64,000 bases of DNA from JAKVBH01 sp049800955 (lineage in GTDB: Bacteria; Pseudomonadota; Alphaproteobacteria; Rhodobacterales; Rhodobacteraceae), in assembly GCF_049800955.1 (NCBI RefSeq), contig NZ_JBNAGA010000003.1, positions 186,001-250,000 on the forward strand, read 5' to 3'. This document shows positions 8,492-16,831 of the stretch, piece by piece (the first letter of the stretch is position 1; each line of letters starts with the position of its first letter). The notes below the pieces were generated by a model. The model had not been told where the DNA came from, did not search any database, and worked only from the letters and a program-made list of their open reading frames with translations. Position numbers and translations under genes: made by a program.

Positions 8492-9393
8492 TCGTCAGAG
8501 AAAACCCTTCAACGCTCAAACTGTTCTTTGTGATGCAAGGCTCTGTGGTGCCGAAAATTCTCGGCAGGATCATCGGGATTGCGCTTGTGACGATCGTGGT
8601 GGTTCTGGTGGATCAGCATGTCGTCACGGTGCCGCATATCTCCATTGCCGCGATGGGGATATTTGGTGTCGCACTTTCTCTCTTCCTCGGGTTTCGCAAC
8701 AACGCGGCGTATGAGCGGTGGTGGGAGGCGCGCAAACTCTGGGGCACGATGATCGCCGATGTGCGCAATCTGGGGCGGCACATGTGTGTCTTTGTTGGCA
8801 AAGTTGAAGACCGCGAGAAGTTCCTGTCCTACGCTGTGGCCTTTGCGCATTTGCACCGCGGATTCTTGCGGGGTGTTGATGTGCAGGTGGAGATTGTCCC
8901 ATGGGTCGGCGAGGAGAAGGCCGCCGCGATGGTTTCAAAGAAAAACCCGGCGGATGCAGCGTTGCGCGCGATGGCTGACAAACTTGGCAAACTGGCCGAG
9001 GCCGGTGCGATCAGCGGTTTTGGGCAGATGACCATCTCACAGACGCTGTCTTCTCTGGCCTTGGCGCAGGCGGGCTGCGAGCGCATATTCACCACGCCGC
9101 TGCCCTTCGTGTATTCGCTGTTGGTGCGCCGGACGACCTTTCTCTATTGCTGGCTGCTGCCCTTCGCGCTGATCGAGGCGACGGGCTGGTTCGCGCCTGT
9201 GTTCGCTGCCGTCGTGGCGTATGTCTTCTTTGGCCTGCAAGCCGTGACCAACGAGCTGGAGCACCCGTTCCGCAATGTTCAAAACGGACTGCCGCTTGAT
9301 GCGATGTGCCGTACCATCGAGATCTCGGCCTCGGAAGCCTTGGAGCGTACACCTCCCGCGCCCCTGTCTGCTACAAATCATGTGCTGACTTGA
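8488..9393 (+). CDS. Bestrophin-like (UPF0187) ion channel
   Basis: The 301-residue membrane protein carries the bestrophin signature GFRNNAAYERWWEARKLWG near residues 70-88 and hydrophobic segments at about 25-50, 55-70 and 210-260. Bacterial bestrophins form pentameric anion or cation channels in the inner membrane. Its ATG overlaps the LysR stop, so the two are translationally coupled. The ion carried and the physiological role cannot be read from the sequence. A small hairpin (ATGGCGC/GCGCCAT, 9393-9411) directly after the stop may act as a weak terminator. Confidence 0.88.
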   Translation: MIVRENPSTLKLFFVMQGSVVPKILGRIIGIALVTIVVVLVDQHVVTVPHISIAAMGIFGVALSLFLGFRNNAAYERWWEARKLWGTMIADVRNLGRHMCVFVGKVEDREKFLSYAVAFAHLHRGFLRGVDVQVEIVPWVGEEKAAAMVSKKNPADAALRAMADKLGKLAEAGAISGFGQMTISQTLSSLALAQAGCERIFTTPLPFVYSLLVRRTTFLYCWLLPFALIEATGWFAPVFAAVVAYVFFGLQAVTNELEHPFRNVQNGLPLDAMCRTIEISASEALERTPPAPLSATNHVLT

Positions 9394-9467
9394 TGGCGCG
9401 GTGAGCGCCATTTCACGAAGCCAGCCATGATGCCGAATTTCCTGCGTCGTGCACGGCGTATGGCGTG

Positions 9468-10511
9468 TCAGCCGTAGTCTGCGCTCAGGCTCTCTGAATA
9501 TGGCGTGCAGTCACCGATGCAGCTGCGCACCCATTCGGGGTTGTGATAGGTATCGAGGTACCGGTCGCCACTGTCACAGAGCAGCGTCACGATGGAGCCG
9601 GTTTGACCCCGCGCAACCATCTCTTTCGCGAGACTGAGCGCGCCCCAGAGATTGGTGCCGCTCGATGGGCCTGTCTTGCGGCCAATCAGGGTCTCAAGCC
9701 ACCGCATCGTTGCGATACTTGCGGCATCAGGCACTGCGATCATGCGATCAATGACGCCGGGCTGAAACGAGCGTTCGACCCTGGGTCGGCCAATCCCTTC
9801 GATCCGGCTTGATCTGTCTGATGTCAGATCGGGATCGCCCGTCACGTAGCTTTCATAGAAAACCGAGTTTTCGGGGTCCACGACGGTCAGTTGGGTGTCG
9901 TATCCCTTGTAGCGAATATAGCGGCCCAGGGTTGCCGACGTGCCCCCCGTGCCAGCGCTCATCACAAGATGCGTCGGGATCGGGTGCGGCTCACGTTCCA
10001 TCTGGGTGTAAACGCTTTCGGCGATATTGTTGTTGCCGCGCCAGTCTGTTGCCCGTTCGGCATAGGTGAACTGGTCCATGAAGTAGCCGCCGATCTCCCG
10101 GGCCAGCGCGACCGAGGCCTCATGCATTTGCGGCGCGCTGTCGACGAAATGAGTCTTGCCGCCGTAAAACTCGATCTGTCTGATCTTGCTGCGCGCCGTA
10201 CTCCGGGGCACAACCGCAATGAAGGGAACCCCGATCATGCGGGCGAAATAGGCCTCGGAGACCGCCGTGCTGCCGGAGGAGGCTTCAACCACTGTCGTGC
10301 CCTCGCGGATCTGGCCATTGCACAGCGCATAGAGGAAAAGCGAACGGGCGAGCCGGTGTTTGAGGCTGCCGGTCGGATGGGTGCTTTCGTCTTTGAGGTA
10401 AATATCGACGCCCGCGAGCCTGGGGATCGGCAGCTTGAACAGATGTGTGTCTGCCGAACGATGCGCATCGGCATTGATCTTCTCGATGGCGGCTTTGGTC
10501 CACGTATGCAT
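9468..10511 (-). CDS. PLP-dependent cysteine synthase-family enzyme, Cds1-like
   Basis: The 347-residue fold-type II PLP protein has the lysine motif HPTGSLKHRLA, the substrate loop ASSGSTAVSEA and the phosphate-binding GTGGTSATLG. The overall sequence, including the N-terminus beginning HTWTKAAIEKI and the C-terminal DSGDRYLDTYHNPEW, resembles Cds1-type L-cysteine desulfhydrases more than CysK. That would mean release of sulfide and pyruvate from cysteine. A true cysteine synthase activity is not excluded. The TauE-type permease gene upstream on the same strand would fit a role in sulfur handling. Confidence 0.82.
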   Translation of the reverse strand: MHTWTKAAIEKINADAHRSADTHLFKLPIPRLAGVDIYLKDESTHPTGSLKHRLARSLFLYALCNGQIREGTTVVEASSGSTAVSEAYFARMIGVPFIAVVPRSTARSKIRQIEFYGGKTHFVDSAPQMHEASVALAREIGGYFMDQFTYAERATDWRGNNNIAESVYTQMEREPHPIPTHLVMSAGTGGTSATLGRYIRYKGYDTQLTVVDPENSVFYESYVTGDPDLTSDRSSRIEGIGRPRVERSFQPGVIDRMIAVPDAASIATMRWLETLIGRKTGPSSGTNLWGALSLAKEMVARGQTGSIVTLLCDSGDRYLDTYHNPEWVRSCIGDCTPYSESLSADYG

Positions 10512-10531
10512 GTCGGTGCGTCCCGGCCTCT

Positions 10532-11272
10532 CTAAAGTGATTTCATCAAAAGCATGACTGCCGCGCCGGAGGCGATGAGCAACATCAGAAAACGGCCCAT
10601 ACGCTTGCTCAGATACCCGCGCACACGTCTGCCCAGGATATACCCCACGAGCAAACCGGGCAACATGACGAGGCCCAGAATGGCCTGGGTCATGTTGAAT
10701 ACACCAGCAATCGCAAGGGCGATCAATGACGCGGTATAGGAAAATGTGAAGACCAACGCCATGGTTGGCCGCGTCTTTTCAATGGCTTCGTTTTGATACA
10801 ACACGACCAGCGGTCCACCCGGGATACCGATTGCCGTTCCCATGACGCCAACCGCGAGGCCACAAACCATGAGGTTGCGCGAGGTAAGCGCCAACGCCTT
10901 GGCAAAGAGCGTTATTGCCACCGCGCCCAGGATCAGAGCAGCGAACACGATACCAAGCGTTTGAGCCGGTAGGATGGCCACGACAACCGCGCCGAAGATC
11001 GTCCCGATCGCGATGGTGGGCAAGAGAAATGCAATTTCGCGGCGCACCACAAAGGTTCGGCCATCTCCCAGCATGAGCAGGGACAAGAACAGGTTCACAA
11101 ACAACATAGGGCCAGGCACATATTCCAGGCTGATCAGCGCCAGCAAAGGGGCGGCGATCATTCCAAAGCCCATCCCTGTTGACGTTTGCACCAATGCGGC
11201 AAGTATCACGATCCCATTCGCGCAAAGCAGGGACGATACAGACTGTGTCAATTCCAATGACGTCCCCTTCAA
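10532..11272 (-). CDS. TauE/SafE-family membrane permease
   Basis: The protein has about eight hydrophobic segments arranged in two similar halves, as in the TauE/SafE family, which exports sulfite or organosulfonates or moves other anions. Only TTG codons are available near the start: 11272 gives 246 residues and 11257 has an upstream AAGGGG; either could be used. The gene ends 20 bases before the Cds1-like gene, so the two probably form an operon. A perfect 11-bp hairpin at 11350-11379 separates it from ridA upstream. Substrate is unknown; sulfite or sulfide-derived anions are a guess from the neighbour. Confidence 0.83.
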   Translation of the reverse strand: MKGTSLELTQSVSSLLCANGIVILAALVQTSTGMGFGMIAAPLLALISLEYVPGPMLFVNLFLSLLMLGDGRTFVVRREIAFLLPTIAIGTIFGAVVVAILPAQTLGIVFAALILGAVAITLFAKALALTSRNLMVCGLAVGVMGTAIGIPGGPLVVLYQNEAIEKTRPTMALVFTFSYTASLIALAIAGVFNMTQAILGLVMLPGLLVGYILGRRVRGYLSKRMGRFLMLLIASGAAVMLLMKSL

Positions 11273-11349
11273 GAGGTCTTGCGGGCAGCCATGCTATAGC
11301 ACCGGTTTCTGTCAGGCGCACGACAGGCGAATTCGCGTGAGCGTGCGAG

Positions 11350-11379
11350 GCTGGAATGGCATGTCATGGCCATTCCAGC
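11350..11379 (-). terminator. Hairpin downstream of ridA
   Basis: Perfect 11-bp arms (GCTGGAATGGC/GCCATTCCAGC) lie 11 bases after the ridA stop on the minus strand. There is no T-tract, so termination would be weak or the hairpin may protect the 3' end of the ridA operon mRNA. Confidence 0.45.
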
Positions 11380-11389
11380 TCTTCCGGTG

Positions 11390-11755
11390 TCAGGCGGCGG
11401 CGTCCTGTGGGAGGGCCACAACCGCGATCATCTCGACGCGCATGCCGGGGCGGGCAAGCGCCGTGCCCCCGGTGGCGCGGGCAGGCGGGGCGTCTTTGCT
11501 GACCCAGTCGTCCCAAACCGCGTTCATGCCCATGAAATCGGCCATGTCGGCCAGCCAGACCTGGACTGATGCGATGTCTGCCTTACTCGCGCCGAGTTCG
11601 GCCACGACAGCGTCCATCTTGGCCAGCACCTGACGGGTCTGGGTTTCGATATCGGCGGTGAGGTCGTCGGGAACCTGACCGGCGAGAAACGCGATATTGC
11701 CGATGGTGACGGCCTGGCTCATGCGAGGGCCGGGGTTGAGGCGGGGGAGGGTCAT
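11390..11755 (-). CDS. RidA-family protein
   Basis: This 121-residue YjgF/RidA-family protein starts at an ATG with GAAGGA seven bases upstream. RidA proteins hydrolyse reactive enamine/imine intermediates; the conserved arginine lies in the segment RPGMRVEMIAVVAL near the C-terminus. It is the last gene of the long minus-strand block that begins with an aldehyde dehydrogenase. In that setting it probably handles imines produced during breakdown of a nitrogen-containing substrate. The precise subfamily cannot be set without alignment. Confidence 0.88.
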   Translation of the reverse strand: MTLPRLNPGPRMSQAVTIGNIAFLAGQVPDDLTADIETQTRQVLAKMDAVVAELGASKADIASVQVWLADMADFMGMNAVWDDWVSKDAPPARATGGTALARPGMRVEMIAVVALPQDAAA

Positions 11756-11778
11756 GTCATGTCCTTCGTCAATCATTG

Positions 11779-12501
11779 TCACTGAGGGTTGATCCGGCAC
11801 CAGCGCGCGATGCTTCCGTCGCCGGAACGGTCGTGCGCATGGCAAATGTGTTGAGCGCTGCGATCGTCGCGGAGGTGGTTTTCGCCTTTTTGGCTCGCCG
11901 CCGTGTCCTGGCGTGTGGCTTGAAGATGAGCGGCTTCGACGCTGAGCGTCAGCTCCAGCTGTGCCGCATCAAGGAGCGTGGCCGCGCGCTGTAGCGATGC
12001 CTCGTCCCCGTCCGCGTCAACGGCGCCTTGCGCTGCGCTCAGCGTGAAGCTCAGGCCATGGCGGCGGCCCAAGTCAGCCAGAAAAGGCAGGAGCAATATC
12101 GGCGCGCTCACCGGGCCCAACGCGATCCGCGCCCCGGCAACAGGCCCCTCTGGCAGGCCTGCATAATCGCACATCGTGGCGCCAAGTATGATCGGGCAGG
12201 CGGTGTAACCCTTGGCGTTTTGCCAACTCCCGGGCACGACCGTCGGGCACAGATCCTGCCAATCCTTGCCATCTGCACGCTCCAGATGCGCCCGCAGATA
12301 GGACGGGCCGTCGAGACCATGGGCCACCAGCCACGCGGCGGCAAAACCGGCTTCTTCGGCCAATCCCCAGGTCATGCCCGCCCCGCGTGCGGCCTTCATG
12401 CACAGCGATGCGGCCTCGTTGCACGACAGCGGCGCGGATTGCAGTTCGCTGAAATACGGCGTGGTCTCGCCGCGGGTCTGGTCGTGGGGTATTGCGCTCA
12501 T
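11779..12501 (-). CDS. DUF3726-family protein, C-terminus frameshifted
   Basis: The open frame gives 240 residues recognisable as DUF3726, a family without known function. The last part does not fit. After about QDTAASQ the expected C-terminus (ALNTFAMRTTVPATEASR...) is in another frame and ends at a TGA at 11769-11771. The shift coincides with a run of five A on the coding strand (11887-11891): four A would give one continuous protein. This is either a real mutation or a sequencing error. The gene overlaps the upstream 558-residue gene by four bases, and with the repaired end ridA follows after 13 bases. Confidence 0.75.
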   Translation of the reverse strand: MSAIPHDQTRGETTPYFSELQSAPLSCNEAASLCMKAARGAGMTWGLAEEAGFAAAWLVAHGLDGPSYLRAHLERADGKDWQDLCPTVVPGSWQNAKGYTACPIILGATMCDYAGLPEGPVAGARIALGPVSAPILLLPFLADLGRRHGLSFTLSAAQGAVDADGDEASLQRAATLLDAAQLELTLSVEAAHLQATRQDTAASQKGENHLRDDRSAQHICHAHDRSGDGSIARWCRINPQ

Positions 12502-14174
12502 GTCACGCCCTCCGATCTGAGCTCATCGGGGAAGGGCACGCCCGCAAAGAGGTTGATGCGCACCCAGCGGTCCGAGCGCGGGTCAAACTGGCTCGCACCA
12601 AAAAACGCCAGCTTGCAGCGCAAGAGATCAATGGGAAGCATGTCGGCGGCGATCAGGTTGTCCTGCACTTCGGCATAGGGGTGGTTGCCTGCAATCTGGG
12701 CCCGGCGCACGGCATAGCGGTGTTCGGGATGAGCCAGCATCAGTGCGGCGACAGGTTGAGACGCGTCAAACGCCCGCACACAGTCATAAAGCTCCGACAT
12801 CAGGCGGGCGATGCACAGGGGCTGCTCCAGCGTGGCACCGTCTTCGGTGGCCCTTTCGCCAAGGCGAGGTTCGAGCTTTTCTTCCGACACATACCAGAAC
12901 CGCGCAATGTTTTCGGGCGAGGAGAAATCGATCCTGAGCGCCCAGGCATAGTCGCGCTCGAAAATGTCGCGCAGCCCGGCGACTGACATGGCCCCATTGA
13001 TGCGGAAACTTGCCGCCTCATCAGCGCCCATGTGATCGGCCAGTTCATCGATCAAAGCGCCGTGGGGCTCCAACATCAGCGCCAGGAGTGCCTCTTGCCC
13101 TTCCAGCGTGAGAGTTGCTTCGCCCCAGGCCCAGAGCGCATCCCAGGGGTGGTCGGCGTGCCAGTCGCACCTGGCAAGATGGTCGGACATCAACGCCAGA
13201 TCGCGGCGCAGGTCATGCAGCTTGCGCACTTGAACGGGGTGCTCTGAATGCCACGCGCCCACATTGACAGTGGCGGCTGTGAGGGCTGCGGCGATGCCCG
13301 CCACCGCCTCTGGCTGCGCGTTGGGTTGCGCGCGTACGCGGGCGAGGGCCTCTTCGCGGGCCATCATCCAGTTGTTGTGCAAGACGGGGTGACGCACGAT
13401 GAACGGCGCCATGCCAAGGCCGGTGGAATTGCCCACGCCAAGGCTGCGCCGCGTGTCGCGGTCCAGTTTCACGGCCCTGTCCCCGCCTTTGGCCGCCGCG
13501 ATATGCTCGGCGATATCCACGGTAAAGGCGCGGATCAGCCAGACCGTCAGCATCTCGACCTGAAAGGGCGCCGCGAGTTCCGGGCGCGCGGCGATATCGC
13601 TGCGATCAGAGGCCCCGAATTTGCCGGAGCCATAAACAGCCGTTGTGCGCATGAGATAGCCGACCTTGGCAATCTCTGCCGGATCCGGTTGCTGGCCTTG
13701 TGCGAGGGCATCAACCACATGCTCAAAGAGGCGCACGGAGCGGTTGGCACGCGCCAGCGTCAGCTCTTTGGGGCTGATTCGCCCCGCCTCTTGAATGGGC
13801 ACATTCTCGGCCAGCCGTGCGATATCCTCGGCGCTTGGGTCTCCGTCAAAGAGCGTAAAGGTCGCGTCCCATGCTGTAGCAATCACCCGGTCCGAGCGCA
13901 TCTCGGGGGGCAAATCATGGGCGAAGGCCACAAGGCTGTAGGTCCGCCCGGCGCTGCGCACGCGGTAGACGCCATGGCCCACGCCATTGGCATCCACATT
14001 CCACACAGGACGGTCAATCTGCAAGTCCGACCTGGCCAGACGCCTGAGCAACACGCGCAGAAAAGACAGCCGTGTCGGATGGCCGCTGCCCATACGCGCA
14101 AGGCGCATGACCTCAGACGCGGGCCGTATGTAGCGGGCCAGTTCAGGCGTAAGGTTCCGTTTGCTGACAGACAT
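12498..14174 (-). CDS. Unrecognised 558-residue conserved-looking protein
   Basis: I do not recognise a named domain. It is soluble, without a signal peptide or membrane helices. The start at 14174 is chosen because GGAGGAAGCA precedes the ATG; the longer frame adds 19 residues. Distinctive segments include TAVYGSGKFGASDR, GVGNSTGLGMAPF, PVLHNNWMMARE and AGNHPYAEVQDN, rich in Gly, His and Asn and looking like ligand-binding loops. It is coupled by a four-base overlap to the DUF3726 gene and follows the BCCT transporter. Context suggests an enzyme or partner in catabolism of the imported substrate. Confidence 0.82.
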   Translation of the reverse strand: MSVSKRNLTPELARYIRPASEVMRLARMGSGHPTRLSFLRVLLRRLARSDLQIDRPVWNVDANGVGHGVYRVRSAGRTYSLVAFAHDLPPEMRSDRVIATAWDATFTLFDGDPSAEDIARLAENVPIQEAGRISPKELTLARANRSVRLFEHVVDALAQGQQPDPAEIAKVGYLMRTTAVYGSGKFGASDRSDIAARPELAAPFQVEMLTVWLIRAFTVDIAEHIAAAKGGDRAVKLDRDTRRSLGVGNSTGLGMAPFIVRHPVLHNNWMMAREEALARVRAQPNAQPEAVAGIAAALTAATVNVGAWHSEHPVQVRKLHDLRRDLALMSDHLARCDWHADHPWDALWAWGEATLTLEGQEALLALMLEPHGALIDELADHMGADEAASFRINGAMSVAGLRDIFERDYAWALRIDFSSPENIARFWYVSEEKLEPRLGERATEDGATLEQPLCIARLMSELYDCVRAFDASQPVAALMLAHPEHRYAVRRAQIAGNHPYAEVQDNLIAADMLPIDLLRCKLAFFGASQFDPRSDRWVRINLFAGVPFPDELRSEGVT

Positions 14175-14240
14175 TGCTTCCTCCCAGACGAGTAGATTGG
14201 TGGTGGAGGTGGCGCAGAGGTGCCGCGCCACCTCAAGGCA

Positions 14241-15789
14241 CTATGCAAGTGCAACCTCAGCTTCGCGACCCAGCATCCACGTGATGCGCAGAGCATCCCA
14301 AAGCGACGGTAGCAGGATCAGGGAAACCGGCACGGCTGTCACCACGATAAAGCTTTGCAGCTTGCCGATGCCACCCGACTCGGTCGAGATCAGGATCAAC
14401 GCCATGACACCCATCGCAAGACCCCAGAAGGCGCGCATCGCGGCAGGGGGTTCGCCGGTCGTCATGGTGGAGGAGATCACGTAGCTCATCGAGTCACTGG
14501 TCGTCGCCACAAAGCACATGGTCAGCACCAGGAAGAGCACTGACAGGATCATCCCCATTGGCATCGCCTGAGTTATGGCCAAGAGGCCTGCCGGCAGGTT
14601 GAACCCTTCGAACGGGCCGGACACGATGCCCGGCTCTGCGATCTCGAAGAAGATGCCGGACCCGCCGATGATAGTGAACCAGAAGTTCGTGATCAGAGGC
14701 GCCATGATCGACAGCGTAAGAATGATCTGACGGATCGAACGCCCCCGGCTGATGCGCGCGATGAACACCGCCATGAGCGGGCCGTACCCCATGAACCAGC
14801 CCCAGAAGAAGACGGTCCACCAGCCCAGCCAGCCTGCATCGCCAAACAGCCCCGCATCGCCGCGATACATGGCCATTTCAAAGAAATGCGTCGCATAGAC
14901 CTGCATACCGCCGAAGAAACCCGCGAAGATCGCTGTGGTCGGGCCTGCGATCAGCGTGAAGACCAGCAGAGCGGCTGCGAGGATCACGTTGATTTGCGAG
15001 AGGATCTTGATGCCTTTGGCAAGTCCCGTGATGGCCGAGATGGTGTAGAGGCCGACCAGCGCCATGATGGCGATGGCCTGGGTTGTGAAGTTATCGGGAA
15101 TACCTGTCAGCTCGTTCAGGCCGTAGGACATTTGCAGGCCCAGAAAACCGATGGGGCCAACAGTGCCCGCGACCACGGCGATAATGCAGGAGGCATCTGT
15201 GATGATGCCGATTGGTCCCGTCAAGGCGCGCTCCCCGAAAACCGGATAGAGCAGCGTGCGCGGAGCCAGCGGCAGGCCCTTGTCATAGTGGTAATGCATT
15301 AGCATCACGGTCGTCAGCGAGCCAAGGATTGCCCAGGCCAGAAAGCCCCAGTGCATGAAGCTCTGCGCAAGGGCGGCATGGGCTTTGGCCTGCACATCGC
15401 CACCCAGATCGCCAAAGACGGGCGCCGGAGACAGGAAATGTGCAATCGGCTCACCTGCCGCCCAGAACACGCCGCCGCCAGCGAGCAGGGTGCACATGAT
15501 CATGGCGGCCCAGCTGAAGGTGGTGAATTCCGGCATAGCAAGCCCCCCCCATCAGGGTTCTGGAGCCGGGCAAAACGCACAGCACAAGGCCGATCAGGAA
15601 GGTGGCCAACAACAAGACCTGCCAATAAAGCCCGAAATACTTGGCCGAGAAAGCAAAGCTGCTGTCGACGAGCGCCGAAAGCCCGTCGAGGTCCAAAAAC
15701 GCATAGGCGCAAAACAGCGCGATAAAGCCGCCTGTGATGGCAAATAGCGCTTTGTCAGTGGTGCCCGCAGGCGGTGTCTTATCGCTCAT
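14241..15789 (-). pseudogene. BCCT-family betaine/carnitine/choline-type transporter, frameshifted
   Basis: Two overlapping frames together encode a complete transporter of about 515 residues. The N-terminal 80 or so residues run from the ATG at 15789 to RTLMGG; the rest resumes as LAMPEFTTFSWAAMI and continues to 14241 with about ten further helices. The switch occurs at eight consecutive G on the coding strand (15543-15550); seven would restore one frame. BCCT carriers import quaternary ammonium or sulfonium compounds with Na+ or H+. The WxW-type region GWLGWWTVFFWGWFMGYGP is present. The gene sits between the M19-like gene and the 558-residue gene. It is functional only if the tract is miscounted or slips. 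Confidence 0.85.
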
Positions 15790-15889
15790 CTAATTTCCTC
15801 CCAAAGCGATGACGCACGGCCTATTCGGCCGCGCTTTTCAGGGTGTTTGGCGCCTCTGCGGCGCCAAAGCTTTTTGCAAAGAATTCGTG

Positions 15890-16831
15890 CTAATTGCCGC
15901 CCATCACGCCGTCTGTTGTGGCCTCATCAAGCCCGGCGGCGCGCAGGCCCGCGCGAAGGCCCGCCAGATCGCGGTTGTCGTTGAACCAGGTGGGCATGGG
16001 CGGGAAGCCTGCATTGTCGGCCGAGCCTTCGCCATAGTCGATCTGCTTGGTCCAGCGCCCCACGCGCATCCATTCCACGATGCTGTCGGGCTGGTCCTGG
16101 CATAGGTCCGTGCCGATCCCAACGTTTTGCGGCCCCACCAGATCAACCGCCAAAGCCGCCATGTCACACCACGATTGCAGGGTGCAATTGCTGCCGTCCT
16201 TGAGGTGATGCGGATAGGCTGAAAGCCCCAGAAACCCATCCGCGGCCCCAAGCGCGCGCAGCAGATCATCGGATTTGTTGCGCAGTGCGGCGTGCCAGCT
16301 GGCGGGGTTGGCGTGGCTGATGGTGATCGGGCGGGTCGAGTGCTCGACCGCCTCAAAGGTGGAGCGTTCGCCGGAATGGCTCATGTCGACGACCATCCCC
16401 ACGCGGTTCATCTCGGTCACCACGTTTTTGCCCATGCGGGTCAGGCCGGTGTCCTCGTCCTCATAGCAACCCGAGGCCAGCAACGACTGGTTGTTGTAGG
16501 TCAGTTGCATGAAGCGCAGGCCGAGCGTGTGCAGGATCTCGATCAGCCCGATATCGTCCTCCATACAGGAGGGGTTTTGCGCGCCAAAGAAGATCGCCGT
16601 GCGCCCGGTTTCCCGTGCGATGCGGACATCATCCGCTGTGCGGCCCTGAAAGATCAGGTCAGGGAACTGTTCGAACCAGCGGTTCCATTTCTCCATCACA
16701 AGCACGGTTTCGCGGAACGTCTCGTGGTAGGTGATGGTGACGTGGACCGCGTCCACGGCCCCTTCGCGCATCTGGCGAAACACTTTCTCGGACCAGTTGG
16801 CGTATTGCAGGCCGTCGATCAGATAGGTCAT
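15890..16831 (-). CDS. M19 (membrane dipeptidase)-like amidohydrolase, probably truncated by an amber codon
   Basis: The 313 residues match the renal-dipeptidase family (MSHSGERS, ISHANP, GIGTDLCQD). The usual first zinc motif HxD is replaced by DGLQYANW, as in a divergent subfamily, so classic dipeptidase activity is doubtful. The frame ends ...DGVMGGN-TAG, but the same frame continues HEFFAKSFG... for 22 more codons to a TAG at 15821-15823. Family members end GGNWxRFF, so the TAG most likely replaced TGG (Trp). The ATG overlaps the aldehyde dehydrogenase stop by four bases. Relatives occur beside betaine-catabolism genes, fitting the BCCT gene downstream. Confidence 0.82.
   Translation of the reverse strand: MTYLIDGLQYANWSEKVFRQMREGAVDAVHVTITYHETFRETVLVMEKWNRWFEQFPDLIFQGRTADDVRIARETGRTAIFFGAQNPSCMEDDIGLIEILHTLGLRFMQLTYNNQSLLASGCYEDEDTGLTRMGKNVVTEMNRVGMVVDMSHSGERSTFEAVEHSTRPITISHANPASWHAALRNKSDDLLRALGAADGFLGLSAYPHHLKDGSNCTLQSWCDMAALAVDLVGPQNVGIGTDLCQDQPDSIVEWMRVGRWTKQIDYGEGSADNAGFPPMPTWFNDNRDLAGLRAGLRAAGLDEATTDGVMGGN

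Noticed and set aside
15541..15552. Programmed ribosomal frameshift in the BCCT gene
   Set aside because: BCCT transporters are not known to use it, and a second lesion and an amber codon in the same operon make mutation or sequencing error more likely.
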